NCBI GenBank assembly: GCA_002702745.1 | Contig: PABM01000031.1 | Coordinates: 4,344-68,343, forward strand | DNA length: 64,000 nucleotides | Direction: 5' to 3' | From: Flavobacteriaceae bacterium | GTDB lineage: Bacteria; Bacteroidota; Bacteroidia; Flavobacteriales; Flavobacteriaceae | Shown: positions 1 to 10,281 of the stretch, one piece after another | How the letters are laid out: every line of letters starts with the position of its first letter | Numbering within the stretch: position 1 is the first letter of the stretch | Program-made: the position numbers and the translations under genes | The notes under the pieces: model-generated | Databases searched by the model: none | What the model was told of the DNA's origin: nothing | What the model saw: only the letters and a program-made list of their open reading frames with translations

Positions 1-1172
1 TTGTCATTTTCCAAATTATAAACTTTTTCTAAATATGGTATGGCCTCCCTGTATAGGTTTTCTCTTTCAATTTTTAATTCATCATATCTATTATAATCTG
101 CAGTAGAAGTTCCAAGAGAATTCATTTCTTCAATCATCGGACCTTCTCGATCAAGAATTAAGGCTGCAGCATTTAAATAAGCTTTTGTGTAGCCTGAATC
201 AATTTCAATTGCTTTATTGTAATATAGAATAGCATCCTCAAAATTTCCTTTATCCGCATTTACAACTCCTAAGTTAAATACTAAATCAACGTTATCTGGT
301 TCAATTTCTAATGCTTTCGAGATTAATTTTTGATAATTATCAACTTCACCCATTTCCCATCTTACATTTGATTCAAGTAATATTAGATTTATATCTCCTT
401 GATCAATAAGTTTAGCTTTTTCTAAATAAACTATAGATTTTTCATAATTTTCTTCCACTCTGTAAATGGCAGCAATCGATCTGTATATGTCAATTTCAAC
501 AGATTTAGCCATTTCATCTCTTGGGGATTCATGTGTGCCAATAACATCTACAGAAAAATCTCTTGATTTCTCGTCTTGAAAAACTTGTTCTTTTCCAGAT
601 TCTTTTTCGGTGGCATAATAATTTATTGATACACCTGTATAGTTTAAATCAATCAGTTTTTTATAAAATCCTAGTGCAGTTGAATATTCTTTGGCTTCAG
701 TTGCTACTAATGCAGCATTATAAAGATATAATGTATCCTTTTTTGAAACATTGTATGCTGCCTCTAGGTTTGAGTACGACTCTTTATAATTTTTGTTATC
801 TAAAGCGGTTCTTGAGTCATTAACAAATGAATTAAAAAGGTTAGTGAAGATATCATCAATTTTTGTGGAATAAATTTTTGAGCTTGACTCTTCTATATTT
901 TTAACTTTATTAAAATCATCTACACTTAATAGTTTATTTTCAAATGAACCTTCTCCATTTTGATATCTAGCTAAACCTTTTAAATAGTAATACTTTGCTT
1001 TTATTTTATCATCTGAAATATTAATCAGATCTTTTATTGATTCAATTGTTTTTAAAGCATTTTTATATTCACCAGATTTAACTAATTTATCTACAGATTT
1101 TAGTTCTTTCTTTTGAGAATAACTAAATTGAATTAAACCAAAAGTTAGTAAGATTAGAATTATTTTTTTCAT
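1..1172 (-). CDS. Secreted tetratricopeptide-repeat protein (partial, C-terminus outside window)
   Basis: The reading frame starts at 1172 and stays open to base 1, giving about 390 codons with no stop, so the C-terminus lies beyond the window. The N-terminus ([20 protein letters not shown]) is a signal peptide. The rest is helical, and TPR-like units are visible toward the open end (residues about 275-350, for example [21 protein letters not shown]). TPR proteins act as protein-binding scaffolds; the partner here cannot be read. Its ATG overlaps the gyrA stop (ATGA), so the two are probably co-transcribed, an arrangement common in Flavobacteriaceae. The specific function is unknown. Confidence 0.85.
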   Translation of the reverse strand, partial: MKKIILILLTFGLIQFSYSQKKELKSVDKLVKSGEYKNALKTIESIKDLINISDDKIKAKYYYLKGLARYQNGEGSFENKLLSVDDFNKVKNIEESSSKIYSTKIDDIFTNLFNSFVNDSRTALDNKNYKESYSNLEAAYNVSKKDTLYLYNAALVATEAKEYSTALGFYKKLIDLNYTGVSINYYATEKESGKEQVFQDEKSRDFSVDVIGTHESPRDEMAKSVEIDIYRSIAAIYRVEENYEKSIVYLEKAKLIDQGDINLILLESNVRWEMGEVDNYQKLISKALEIEPDNVDLVFNLGVVNADKGNFEDAILYYNKAIEIDSGYTKAYLNAAALILDREGPMIEEMNSLGTSTADYNRYDELKIERENLYREAIPYLEKVYNLEND

Positions 1173-3667
1173 TGTTCTAAATTTTTATTGTCAGATTCGT
1201 TTGACTCTACTTCTTGTTCTTCATCATCTTTTTCATGAATTACCTTGGCTACGGCAGCAATCGAATCACCATCTTTTATATTAATTAACTTTACTCCTTG
1301 GGTTGCACGCCCCATAACTCTTAAATCTTCAACTGCCATTCTTATGGCTATGCCTGACTTATTTATAATCATCAAGCCGTTTGAATCATCAACATTCTTG
1401 ATGGCTACAAGATCTCCTGTTTTTTCAGTTATGGAGATGGTTTTAACTCCTTTACCTCCTCTATTTGTTATTCTGTAATCATCAAGTTTAGATCTTTTTC
1501 CATATCCATTTGAACTAACAACCAAAATATTGCTATCCATGTCATTTACAGATACCATACCTATCAACTCATCTTTATCGTGTTGAAGTCTTATACCTCT
1601 AACACCAGATGCATTTCTGCCCATTGGTCTTGTTTTTGCTTCTTCAAACCTGATTGCCTTTCCAGATTTTAATGCTAACATAACCTGACTATTACCATCA
1701 GTTAATTTAGCTTCAAGCAATTCATCATCATCTTTAATTGTAATAGCTTTAATACCATTCACACGAGGTCTGGAATATTGTTCAAGAGATGTTTTTTTGA
1801 CTTGACCCTTTTTTGTAGCCATTATTACATAATGATTATTTATATAATCTTCATCTTTTAAATCTTTAGTACATATAAACGCTTTAACTTTATCATCTTG
1901 CTCAATATTAATCAAGTTTTGAATAGCCCTACCCTTCGATGTTTTGCTTCCTTCAGGGATTTCATATACTCTCATCCAAAAACACTTACCTTTCTGAGTA
2001 AAGAATAGCATAAATTGATGATTGGTACCCACAAATAAGTCTTCAAGAAAATCTTCATTCCTTGTTGTTGATGCTTTTTGGCCTACTCCTCCTCTATTCT
2101 GAACTTTGTATTCATCCAACGATGTTCTTTTAATATAACCAGCATGTGAAATTGTTATAACAACTTTTTCATCTGGAATCATATCTTCAATAGATAAATC
2201 TCCTCCTGAGTATTCTATAACTGACCTTCTCGAATCACCATATTTTTGCTTAATCTCATTGAGTTCTTCAGAAATAATATTCATTCTTCTGTCCTCATTT
2301 GAAAGGATGTCTTTTAAGTCTTCAATTAACTTTTTAATTTCTTCATATTCGCTTCTAAGTTTATCTTGCTCTAAACCAGTAAGTTGTCTCAAACGCATTT
2401 CTACAATAGCCTTAGCCTGAATTTCAGAAAGCTTAAATTTTTTAATTAGATTATCACGTGCATCTTCAGCATTCTTAGAACCCTTTATTAGAGCGATAAC
2501 TTCATCTATATTGTCTGAAGCTGTAATTAAACCTTCAAGAATATGACATCTATCTTCAGCTTTTTTTAATTCAAATTTTGTTCTTCGAACAACAACATCA
2601 TGTCTATGATCAACAAAATGCTTTATCATATCTTTAAGGTTGAGCATTTGAGGTCTACCTTTGACAAGAGCAATTGTATTTACACTAAATGAGGATTGTA
2701 GAGGACTATACTTAAACAACTTGTTAAGAACAATATTTGGAATTGCATCTCTTTTTAAAACAAACACTATTCTCATACCATTCCTGTCTGATTCATCTCT
2801 GATAGTTGAAATACCTTCTAACTTTTTATCGTTTACTAAATCAGCAATTTTTTTTATCATATCAGCTTTGTTAACCTGGAAAGGTATTTCTGTGACAATA
2901 ATTGACTCTTTGCCATCAACTTCTTCAATTTCAGCCTTACCTCTCATAACAACTTTACCTCTTCCAGTATGGAAGGCCTCCTTAACACCTTCATAGCCGT
3001 GTATAATACCACCTGTAGGAAAATCTGGTGCTTTTACAAATTGCATTAGACCATCAATATCAATTGAATTATCTTTTATATACTCAAGGGTTCCGTCTAT
3101 AACTTCTGTTAAATTATGTGGTGGAATATTAGTAGCCATACCAACAGCAATACCAGATGCACCATTGACTAATAAAGCAGGAATTTTTGTTGGTAAAACT
3201 GTAGGTTCTTTTAATGTATCATCAAAATTTAGTTTGTAATCAACCGTATCTTTTTCTATGTCAGAAAGCATCTCTTCTGATATTTTTTGCATTCTCGCCT
3301 CAGTATATCTCATTGCTGCAGGACTATCTCCATCAACAGAACCAAAATTACCTTGACCGTCAACAAGCATGTATCTTAGGCTCCAATCTTGAGCCATTCT
3401 AACCATAGTGTCATAAATAGCAGAATCACCATGTGGGTGATATTTACCCATAACTTCACCTACAATTCTAGCTGACTTTTTGTGTGCTGATGAAGCTTTT
3501 ACGCCTAGGTCATGCATTCCATACAATACTCTTCTGTGTACTGGTTTTAAACCATCTCTCACGTCTGGAAGAGCTCTGGAAACAATAACAGACATTGAAT
3601 AATCAATGTATGCCGATTTCATTTCATCCTCTATGTTAATTGGTATTAATTTTTCGCCATCATTCAT
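1169..3667 (-). CDS. gyrA: DNA gyrase subunit A
   Basis: This is the cleavage-rejoining subunit of type IIA topoisomerase, which introduces negative supercoils together with GyrB. The 832 residues match the family length. The N-terminal domain carries [20 protein letters not shown] and the active-site tyrosine Y121 (AAMRYTEAR). The quinolone-resistance region is wild type in form, with S82 and D86 in GDSAIYD. The C-terminal half has the repeated beta-pinwheel blades. The canonical GyrA box (QRRGGKG) appears here as QNRGGVG, followed later by NRGGKG. The tail is acidic ([15 protein letters not shown]). It starts at an ATG 42 bp from a -7 promoter element. Confidence 0.98.
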   Translation of the reverse strand: MNDGEKLIPINIEDEMKSAYIDYSMSVIVSRALPDVRDGLKPVHRRVLYGMHDLGVKASSAHKKSARIVGEVMGKYHPHGDSAIYDTMVRMAQDWSLRYMLVDGQGNFGSVDGDSPAAMRYTEARMQKISEEMLSDIEKDTVDYKLNFDDTLKEPTVLPTKIPALLVNGASGIAVGMATNIPPHNLTEVIDGTLEYIKDNSIDIDGLMQFVKAPDFPTGGIIHGYEGVKEAFHTGRGKVVMRGKAEIEEVDGKESIIVTEIPFQVNKADMIKKIADLVNDKKLEGISTIRDESDRNGMRIVFVLKRDAIPNIVLNKLFKYSPLQSSFSVNTIALVKGRPQMLNLKDMIKHFVDHRHDVVVRRTKFELKKAEDRCHILEGLITASDNIDEVIALIKGSKNAEDARDNLIKKFKLSEIQAKAIVEMRLRQLTGLEQDKLRSEYEEIKKLIEDLKDILSNEDRRMNIISEELNEIKQKYGDSRRSVIEYSGGDLSIEDMIPDEKVVITISHAGYIKRTSLDEYKVQNRGGVGQKASTTRNEDFLEDLFVGTNHQFMLFFTQKGKCFWMRVYEIPEGSKTSKGRAIQNLINIEQDDKVKAFICTKDLKDEDYINNHYVIMATKKGQVKKTSLEQYSRPRVNGIKAITIKDDDELLEAKLTDGNSQVMLALKSGKAIRFEEAKTRPMGRNASGVRGIRLQHDKDELIGMVSVNDMDSNILVVSSNGYGKRSKLDDYRITNRGGKGVKTISITEKTGDLVAIKNVDDSNGLMIINKSGIAIRMAVEDLRVMGRATQGVKLINIKDGDSIAAVAKVIHEKDDEEQEVESNESDNKNLEQ

Positions 3668-3708
3668 AATAAAAAAAGGTTTAATTATATCATATAAATA
3701 GTAGTTAA

Positions 3709-3716
3709 CAAATATA
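3709..3716 (-). promoter_or_regulatory. Putative gyrA promoter, -7 element TATATTTG
   Basis: An exact match to the Bacteroidota/Flavobacterium -7 consensus TAnnTTTG lies on the minus strand, 42 bp upstream of the gyrA ATG. No convincing TTG (-33) is seen 17-23 bp further upstream, so the call rests on the -7 motif and position. Confidence 0.45.
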
Positions 3717-3809
3717 GGAATTTAGATACATTATTTATGCTAGAAAATTAAGTTGAAAAGTATAATTTATTAACAATTAATTATATATAAATTTTAATAC
3801 ATTGTAGAG

Positions 3810-3840
3810 TTGTTTTAAAAAATCTTTATGATTATTTTTA
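3810..3840 (+). promoter_or_regulatory. Putative clpC promoter (TTG-N20-TATTTTTA)
   Basis: A TTG at 3810-3812 is followed after 20 bases by TATTTTTA (3833-3840), which matches seven of eight positions of TAnnTTTG. It ends 15 bases before the clpC ATG, implying a very short leader. The background is AT-rich, so chance similarity is possible. The rest of the 188-bp divergent spacer between gyrA and clpC shows nothing I can name. Confidence 0.3.
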
Positions 3841-3855
3841 TAAAAATAATTTTTT

Positions 3856-6396
3856 ATGGATGATAATTTTTCTCCAAGAGTAAAAGATGTAATAACTTAC
3901 AGTAAAGAAGAGGCCTTAAGATTAGGTCATGATTTTATTGGAACTGAACATCTTGTTTTAGGTTTAATCAGAAATGGTGAAGGTAAAGCTATAGACGTAT
4001 TAAACTTTCTTGGGATTGATTTAAACGAATTAAGAAGAAAAATTGAATCACTTAATCCGATCAATTTTGAGAGTGAGGTAAAAGAAACTACAAAAAAAAA
4101 CCTACATCTTACTAGACAGGCTGAACGTGCTTTAAAAACAACTTTTTTAGAAGCAAAACTTTTCCAAAGTTCAATTATCAATACTGCACATCTACTTCTA
4201 TGTATTCTTAGGAACGAGAATGATCCTACGGCTAAAATTTTCAATAATATGGAAATTAATTATAACGTTGTTAAAGACGAGTATAAATCTATAATTGGAA
4301 AAGATGATTTTTCAGATGAACCTACACAAAATAATGATGGTTCTGATATCCAAGAATTAAAATCTCCTCAAACCTCAAAGACAAAACCCAAAGCGAATAA
4401 GAAATCTAAAACACCTGTTCTTGATAATTTTGGAAAAGACCTAACATTGATGGCTGAAAATGATGAACTTGACCCTATAATAGGAAGGGAGGTAGAAATT
4501 CAAAGAGTATCACAAATACTAAGTAGGAGAAAGAAAAACAACCCCTTGTTAATTGGAGAACCTGGTGTTGGAAAATCAGCTATTGCTGAAGGTCTTGCGA
4601 TAAGAATAATTAAGAAGAAAGTTTCCAGAGTACTATACAATAAGAGAATTATTTCTCTAGATCTGGCAAGTTTAGTTGCTGGAACAAAATACAGGGGACA
4701 ATTTGAAGAAAGAATGAAGGCTGTCATGAATGAATTAGAAAAAAACTCTGACATTATTCTTTTTATTGACGAAATTCATACTATAGTTGGTGCCGGAGGA
4801 GCAACTGGGAGTCTTGATGCTTCAAATATGTTTAAACCTGCACTTGCAAGAGGCACGATACAATGTATTGGAGCAACTACACTTGATGAATACAGAAATT
4901 CTATAGAAAAAGATGGAGCTTTAGAGAGAAGATTTCAAAAAATAATTGTTGAAGAAACAAATGAGGAGGAAACTCTAGAAATATTAAAAAATATTAAAGA
5001 TAAATACGAGGACCATCATAACGTAATATATACGGCTGAGGCACTTCATGCATGTGTAAAACTTACCTCAAGATATATGAATGATAGGCATTTGCCTGAT
5101 AAGGCAATTGATGCTTTGGACGAAGCAGGTTCAAGAGTACACTTAACTAATTTAGATGTACCACAACATATTGATGAGTTAGAGGTTGAGTTAGAAGACG
5201 TAAAAGTTAGTAAAAATAACGCAGTAAAAAATCAAAAATATGAAGAGGCTGCTAGCTTTAGAGATAAAGAAAAAATAATCGAAAACAAACTTAATTCTGC
5301 TCAAATCCAATGGGAAGATGAATGCAAAAAAAATAAAGAAATCGTTAATGAGGAAAGTATTGCTGACGTTGTATCAATGATGACAGGAATACCACTAAAC
5401 AAATTAAAACAATCAGAAAGTAATAAATTATCCAAACTTACCTCAATTATTAAAAAAAATATTATTGGTCAAGATAAAGCAATTGACAAAGTGGTAAAAT
5501 CTATTCAGAGAAACAGAGCTGGCCTAAAAGACCCAAAAAAGCCCATTGGTTCATTCATATTTCTCGGACAAACCGGTGTAGGTAAAACTCAATTAGCAAA
5601 AACCCTTGCCAAAGAATTATTTGACAGTGAAGAGGCATTAATCAGAGTTGATATGAGTGAATATATGGAAAAATTTGCTGTTTCGAGATTAATCGGCGCC
5701 CCTCCTGGTTATGTTGGATATGAAGACGGAGGACAACTTACAGAAAAGATACGGAGAAAGCCATATGCGGTAGTATTACTTGATGAAATTGAAAAGGCCC
5801 ATCCAGATATATTCAATATGCTATTACAAGTTTTAGACGATGGTTTTCTTACAGATAGCCTTGGAAGAAAGATTGATTTTACAAATTGTGTTATTATAAT
5901 GACCTCAAATATTGGAGTTAAAAAAATTCAAGATTTTGGTTCAGGTGTTGGTTTTGGTACTACAGCAAAAAAATCTCAGGAAGATTCATTCACAAGAAAA
6001 ACCATTATAAATGCTCTTCAAAAGAAGTTTGCACCGGAGTTTTTAAATAGAATTGATGAAGTGATAATTTTTAATACACTTTCAAAAGAAAACATTCACA
6101 AAATAATTGATATTGAATTATCCAAATTATATCAAAGAATCGAAGAATTAGGTTATAAGATAAAATTAAGTAAAAAAGCTAAGGAATTTTTAGCCAAAAA
6201 TGGATATGATAAGAAATACGGAGCTAGACCTCTAAAAAGAACGATCCAAAAACATATAGAAGACTTAATTGCTTCAGAAATACTAAATTCTATGATTAAC
6301 GAGGGAGATACTATAAATATTGATCATTTATCTAGAAAAGAAGAATTAAGTATTAAGATTCAAAATAAAAGAGAATCTAAAACATCAAAAAAATAA
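3856..6396 (+). CDS. clpC: ATP-dependent Clp protease ATP-binding subunit ClpC
   Basis: This Hsp100/AAA+ unfoldase feeds proteins to the ClpP peptidase. Its 846 residues fall in this order: a double N-terminal Clp_N domain (about 1-150); a low-complexity linker; the first AAA+ domain with Walker A GEPGVGKS (about 233-240); a UVR-like coiled middle domain (residues about 440-480) typical of ClpC rather than ClpB; and the second AAA+ domain with GQTGVGKT and the sequence GAPPGYVGYEDGGQLTEKIR. It is divergent from gyrA and convergent with hutH, with 2 bp between stops. No mcsA, mcsB or ctsR lies next to it, as expected outside Firmicutes. Confidence 0.96.
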   Translation: MDDNFSPRVKDVITYSKEEALRLGHDFIGTEHLVLGLIRNGEGKAIDVLNFLGIDLNELRRKIESLNPINFESEVKETTKKNLHLTRQAERALKTTFLEAKLFQSSIINTAHLLLCILRNENDPTAKIFNNMEINYNVVKDEYKSIIGKDDFSDEPTQNNDGSDIQELKSPQTSKTKPKANKKSKTPVLDNFGKDLTLMAENDELDPIIGREVEIQRVSQILSRRKKNNPLLIGEPGVGKSAIAEGLAIRIIKKKVSRVLYNKRIISLDLASLVAGTKYRGQFEERMKAVMNELEKNSDIILFIDEIHTIVGAGGATGSLDASNMFKPALARGTIQCIGATTLDEYRNSIEKDGALERRFQKIIVEETNEEETLEILKNIKDKYEDHHNVIYTAEALHACVKLTSRYMNDRHLPDKAIDALDEAGSRVHLTNLDVPQHIDELEVELEDVKVSKNNAVKNQKYEEAASFRDKEKIIENKLNSAQIQWEDECKKNKEIVNEESIADVVSMMTGIPLNKLKQSESNKLSKLTSIIKKNIIGQDKAIDKVVKSIQRNRAGLKDPKKPIGSFIFLGQTGVGKTQLAKTLAKELFDSEEALIRVDMSEYMEKFAVSRLIGAPPGYVGYEDGGQLTEKIRRKPYAVVLLDEIEKAHPDIFNMLLQVLDDGFLTDSLGRKIDFTNCVIIMTSNIGVKKIQDFGSGVGFGTTAKKSQEDSFTRKTIINALQKKFAPEFLNRIDEVIIFNTLSKENIHKIIDIELSKLYQRIEELGYKIKLSKKAKEFLAKNGYDKKYGARPLKRTIQKHIEDLIASEILNSMINEGDTINIDHLSRKEELSIKIQNKRESKTSKK

Positions 6397-6398
6397 AC

Positions 6399-7889
6399 TT
6401 AGGCTACTCTTCTATTCTTCTTCAAATATTTTGAAACTTTAACTATGTCTCTATGAAAAACTCTATCAGATGATATTTTTGGATGAATTTTTCTTATTGC
6501 CGATATAAATTGTTCAATTAAATCTGATGTTTTGTGATTATTAAATTCTTTTGCCTGAATGGCAGTTATTATTTCAATAGCAAAAATTTCGTATAAGTTA
6601 TTTATTATGTCTCTCAATTGATTTGCTCCATTTGCACCCATACTTACATGATCTTCTTGTCCATTTGAAGAAGTAATAGAGTCGGTGCTTGAGGGTGTTG
6701 CCAATTGTTTATTAGCACTTACTAAACTAGCAGATGTGTATTGAAGAATCATTAACCCTGAATTTAGTCCTGGATCATTTATCAAAAAAGGTGGTAACCC
6801 TCTTTTCCCTGACATTAAATTAAAAACCCTTCTTTCAGAAATACTCCCAAGCTCTGAAATCGAAATTTTAAGAAAATCTATTGCGTAAGCTAGCGGTTGA
6901 CCATGAAAATTCCCTCCTGAAATAATTTTATCCTCTTTAACAAATATTATCGGGTTATCAGTTACGGAGTTAATCTCTGTATTTATTATTTCTAAAATAT
7001 AATTTAAAGTTTCTTGTGTAGCTCCATGAACTTGTGGTATACATCTAAACGAGTAAGGGTCTTGAATATGATCTTTTTTAATTCTTTCTGTTTCACCACC
7101 TTTTAAATTATTAATAATTGATTTTGAAACATTTATTTGACCCCTATATGGCCTTACATCAGAAATTAAAGAATTAAATGGTGATAGATTACATTTGAAA
7201 GCATCGATCGAAATACTTGAGATAAGATTGGCATATTCGGATATATTAACTGAATGAATTGCAGAATTAATCAGCGATGATAACATATATTGAGTACCAT
7301 TAATTAAAGCTAACCCCTCTTTAGATCCAAGTTTAAGTGGTTTAAGATTAAACTTATTTAGTAAATCTGTAGATTCATATATTTTACCGTTAAATTCCAC
7401 CTCACCTAATCCGATTAAAGGGAGTGATAAATGGGATAATGGTGAAAGATCTCCAGAAGCTCCTAATGAGCCGTATTTATAAATAACCGGATTTATATTA
7501 TTATTAAAAAAGAAAAGAAGTCTTTCAATTGTTTCAAGTTTAATTCCACTAAATCCTTTCGAAAGTGATATTATTTTTAACAGAATCATTAATTTGACTA
7601 TTTCTGAATCTACTTTATCACCTACCCCACAAGCATGTGATTTTAACAGATTAGTTTGCAATTTAACTAAATCATTTTCATCAATCTTAAAATTTTGAAG
7701 GTCACCGAAACCAGTGTTAACTCCATAGTAACTTTCATCAGAATCTGTAATCTTTTTTTCTAGATAACTCCTTGATGTATTTATTTTATCAATTACTGAA
7801 GAATCAATTGAAAGATTTAAATCTTCATTTATAATTTTGTAGATATCATTAAACGTAATATTAATATCTTTTATAATGAATGAATTCAT
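6399..7889 (-). CDS. hutH: Histidine ammonia-lyase (MIO-dependent)
   Basis: It deaminates histidine to urocanate using the self-made MIO cofactor. The cofactor triad A144-S145-G146 sits in GSLGASGDLSPL, and the catalytic tyrosine lies in YYGVNTGFGD (Y54/Y55). The substrate-selectivity pair is S84-H85, the histidine-type signature; tyrosine and phenylalanine lyases usually have HL or FL. The length of 496 aa is normal. No hutU, hutI or hutG is adjacent, so the rest of histidine breakdown must be elsewhere or absent. It lies between clpC (convergent) and gcvT (divergent). Confidence 0.92.
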   Translation of the reverse strand: MNSFIIKDINITFNDIYKIINEDLNLSIDSSVIDKINTSRSYLEKKITDSDESYYGVNTGFGDLQNFKIDENDLVKLQTNLLKSHACGVGDKVDSEIVKLMILLKIISLSKGFSGIKLETIERLLFFFNNNINPVIYKYGSLGASGDLSPLSHLSLPLIGLGEVEFNGKIYESTDLLNKFNLKPLKLGSKEGLALINGTQYMLSSLINSAIHSVNISEYANLISSISIDAFKCNLSPFNSLISDVRPYRGQINVSKSIINNLKGGETERIKKDHIQDPYSFRCIPQVHGATQETLNYILEIINTEINSVTDNPIIFVKEDKIISGGNFHGQPLAYAIDFLKISISELGSISERRVFNLMSGKRGLPPFLINDPGLNSGLMILQYTSASLVSANKQLATPSSTDSITSSNGQEDHVSMGANGANQLRDIINNLYEIFAIEIITAIQAKEFNNHKTSDLIEQFISAIRKIHPKISSDRVFHRDIVKVSKYLKKNRRVA

Positions 7890-7892
7890 TTA

Positions 7893-7926
7893 AATTAAAT
7901 TTGATCTAAAATTAATTAAATTTGAT
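7893..7926 (+). promoter_or_regulatory. Tandem 13-bp repeat holding two TAAATTTG (-7) elements upstream of gcvT
   Basis: The 13-mer AATTAAATTTGAT occurs at 7893-7905 and again at 7914-7926, exactly 21 bp apart. Each copy contains TAAATTTG, a perfect TAnnTTTG match (7896-7903 and 7917-7924). The downstream copy ends 20 bases before the gcvT ATG. This may be a doubled promoter or a repeat bound by a regulator in the 55-bp hutH/gcvT spacer. Confidence 0.45.
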
Positions 7927-7944
7927 TTCACAAAAAATTTTAAG

Positions 7945-9006
7945 ATGAAGAAAACTGCTCTTTATGACTCACACCTCGAATTAAATGCTAAATTAATTGA
8001 TTTTGCAGGTTACATGATGCCTGTTCAATATGAAGGTGTAAATATTGAGCATAAAAATGTTAAGGACAATGTTGGAGTGTTTGATGTTTCTCACATGGGT
8101 GAATTTTATGTTCATGGAGACGAAGCTGAAATTTTTCTACAATCTGTTCTTAGCAATGATATAAGCAAAATTAAAAAGGGTCAAGCTCAATATAATTGTA
8201 TTCCAAATAAAAATGGAGGTATTGTTGATGATCTTATCTTGTATAAATTTGAAGATAACAGATATATGATGGTTGTAAACGCCTCAAATATTGATAAAGA
8301 CTTAGATTTTTTAAATAAAAATAATAAGTTCAATACACAGTTAATTGATGTTTCTGATTCCTTCTCATTAATTGCAATACAAGGACCTTATGCTTTAGAA
8401 GTTTTAGATCCAATTTTTGATATTAATCTTAAAGAAATAAGTTATTACAATTTTGAATATGTTAATGGAATAATTATTTCAAATACTGGTTATACCGGAT
8501 GTGGTGGGTTCGAAATATATTGTAAAAATGAAATTGCTAAAGACTTATGGGATAAAATTTTTGAGTCTGGAAAAAAATATGGAATTAAACCAACGGGGTT
8601 AGCTGCAAGAGATACGCTTCGTCTTGAAATGGGATTCTGTTTGTACGGAAACGATATTGATGAAAACACTTCACCTATTGAAGCTGGTCTTTCATGGATA
8701 ACAAAAACAAACAAGATATTCACGTCTAGTGAAATATTTAAAAAGCAAAAGATTGAAGGGGTTAAAAGGAAATTAATTGGTTTTAAAATGGAAGAAAAAG
8801 CTATTCCAAGAAAAAACTACGACATATTGAATGAAAATAATGAAATTATTGGTGTTGTAACATCTGGAACTATGTCTCCTTCACTAAATATTGGTATTGG
8901 TTTGGGTTATGTTAAAGTTGAATATTCAAAACCCGGAACGGAGATATTCATTCAAATAAGAAAAAATATTAAAAAAGCTTTAGTTGTAAAACCGCCTTTT
9001 AAATAA
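7945..9006 (+). CDS. gcvT: Glycine cleavage system aminomethyltransferase (T protein)
   Basis: The T protein moves the methylene group from the lipoyl-bound aminomethyl intermediate of the H protein to tetrahydrofolate, releasing ammonia. The 353-aa sequence has the family landmarks DFAGYMMPVQYEG at the N-terminus, GVFDVSHMGEF, an AIQGP segment, NTGYTGCGGFEIY, and the GLAARDTLRLEMGFCLYGND signature. The N-terminal folate-binding and C-terminal barrel domains are complete. yebC follows after 4 bp, so they are probably co-transcribed. The P and H protein genes are not in the window. Confidence 0.96.
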   Translation: MKKTALYDSHLELNAKLIDFAGYMMPVQYEGVNIEHKNVKDNVGVFDVSHMGEFYVHGDEAEIFLQSVLSNDISKIKKGQAQYNCIPNKNGGIVDDLILYKFEDNRYMMVVNASNIDKDLDFLNKNNKFNTQLIDVSDSFSLIAIQGPYALEVLDPIFDINLKEISYYNFEYVNGIIISNTGYTGCGGFEIYCKNEIAKDLWDKIFESGKKYGIKPTGLAARDTLRLEMGFCLYGNDIDENTSPIEAGLSWITKTNKIFTSSEIFKKQKIEGVKRKLIGFKMEEKAIPRKNYDILNENNEIIGVVTSGTMSPSLNIGIGLGYVKVEYSKPGTEIFIQIRKNIKKALVVKPPFK

Positions 9007-9010
9007 AAAT

Positions 9011-9721
9011 ATGGGAAGAGCATTTGAATTTAGAAAAGCCAGAAAAATGAAAAGATGGTCAGCTATGAGTAAAGCTTTTACAAGGATTGGAAAAGATATT
9101 GTAATTGCTGTTAAGGAAGGTGGTGTTGATCCTGATTCGAATTCAAAACTAAGAGCTGTTATACAAAATGCTAAAGCTGTCAATATGCCAAAAGACAATA
9201 TTGATAGAGCGATCAAAAGAGCATCGGACAAATCTTTGGGAAATTATAAAGAAATATTGTTTGAAGGTTACGCCCCATATGGAGTTGCAATTTTAGTAGA
9301 AACAGCTACCGATAATAATACTAGAACTGTTGCTAATATTAGAAGTTATTTTAACAAATGTAATGGTGCTTTGGGTACATCTGGCTCAGTAATTTTTATG
9401 TTTGATCACACATGTAACTTCAAAATTAAAAACCAAGACATTGATGTTGAAAATCTTGAATTTGAACTTATTGACTTTGGTGCAGAAGAAGTTTTTGAAG
9501 ATGAAGATGGGATTTTAATTTATGGGGCTTTTGATAGTTTTGGTGAAATTCAAAAAGCATTAGAATCAAAGGAAATAAAAATAATTTCATCGGGGTTTGA
9601 TAGGATTCCTAATAATCTTAAAAATGTAAATGAACAAGAAAAGTTAGAAGTTGAAAAACTGTTAGAGAAAATTGAAAATGATGATGATGTTCAAAATGTT
9701 TTTCACAATATGAATGTTTAG
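9011..9721 (+). CDS. yebC: YebC/TACO1-family protein (transcriptional regulator / translation factor)
   Basis: This is a 236-aa member of the YebC/PmpR family. The N-terminus MGRAFEFRKARKMKRWSAMS and the segment VNMPKDNIDRAIKRA are diagnostic. Family members bind DNA as local regulators, or help ribosomes translate proline-rich stretches (TACO1); which applies here cannot be told from sequence. It directly follows gcvT (4-bp gap), and its stop overlaps that of the convergent acyltransferase by 4 bp. The C-terminus ends in an acidic helix (ENDDDVQNVFHNMNV). Confidence 0.93.
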   Translation: MGRAFEFRKARKMKRWSAMSKAFTRIGKDIVIAVKEGGVDPDSNSKLRAVIQNAKAVNMPKDNIDRAIKRASDKSLGNYKEILFEGYAPYGVAILVETATDNNTRTVANIRSYFNKCNGALGTSGSVIFMFDHTCNFKIKNQDIDVENLEFELIDFGAEEVFEDEDGILIYGAFDSFGEIQKALESKEIKIISSGFDRIPNNLKNVNEQEKLEVEKLLEKIENDDDVQNVFHNMNV

Positions 9722-10281
9722 TTTTTTTTGTAAAAACTATATTCCTTAATCTTTCCTACAACTCCATGAAAGTAGTTTTCAATATAATCAAAGTCTGATT
9801 CTTTATCCCCTGACGGGTAAAATGGTTCTGAGATTAAGGTTTTTTTATTTTTAAAATCTAGAGTCATTAAGAAAATTGGTACTTTTGATTCGAGTGCTAT
9901 ATAATAGAATCCTGATTTAAGTTTTTCTACTCTTTTTCTTGTTCCCTCAGGTGCTAGAGATAATCGAAATTCATCTTTTGAATTAAATATATTTACTATT
10001 TGTCTAACTAAATTATTGTTTGATTTTCTATCAACAGGAACTCCTCCAGTCCATTTAAAAATTATGTTTAAAGGAAAAACAAATAATTCTTTCTTTGCAA
10101 GGTAATTAGATTTAAAACCTATTGAACCTCTAATTAAAACCCCTAAATAAAAATCTAACCAGTGAGTATGTGGAACAGTGATTATAACTGATTTTTTTAT
10201 CGTGTCTTTAGATAAGGTTTTATTACCTGTGATTTTCCAGCCAATTAGGTTTAAAATAAGCTTATATACTGTCTTTTTCAC
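9718..10281 (-). CDS. 1-acyl-sn-glycerol-3-phosphate acyltransferase family protein (PlsC-like)
   Basis: This membrane-associated acyltransferase probably works in phospholipid or related lipid acylation. The HX4D catalytic motif is HTHWLD near residue 37, and the second motif is APEGTRKR (EGTR). At 187 aa it is short for PlsC (about 240) but matches the compact acyltransferases common in Bacteroidota. It starts inside the end of kdsB (20-bp overlap), so the two are translated from one transcript. Pairing with kdsB suggests envelope lipid or LPS synthesis, but the acyl acceptor is not known. Confidence 0.85.
   Translation of the reverse strand: MKKTVYKLILNLIGWKITGNKTLSKDTIKKSVIITVPHTHWLDFYLGVLIRGSIGFKSNYLAKKELFVFPLNIIFKWTGGVPVDRKSNNNLVRQIVNIFNSKDEFRLSLAPEGTRKRVEKLKSGFYYIALESKVPIFLMTLDFKNKKTLISEPFYPSGDKESDFDYIENYFHGVVGKIKEYSFYKKN

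Noticed and set aside
563..823. Rightward 86-codon frame near the left edge
   Set aside because: It is antisense to the continuous TPR-protein frame (signal peptide, repeats) that runs from 1172 off the window.
2661..2996. Rightward 111-codon frame inside gyrA
   Set aside because: It is the antisense shadow of strongly conserved gyrA sequence and has no protein-like features of its own.
6399..7889. Tyrosine or phenylalanine ammonia-lyase
   Set aside because: The selectivity pair at residues 84-85 is Ser-His, typical of histidine lyases.
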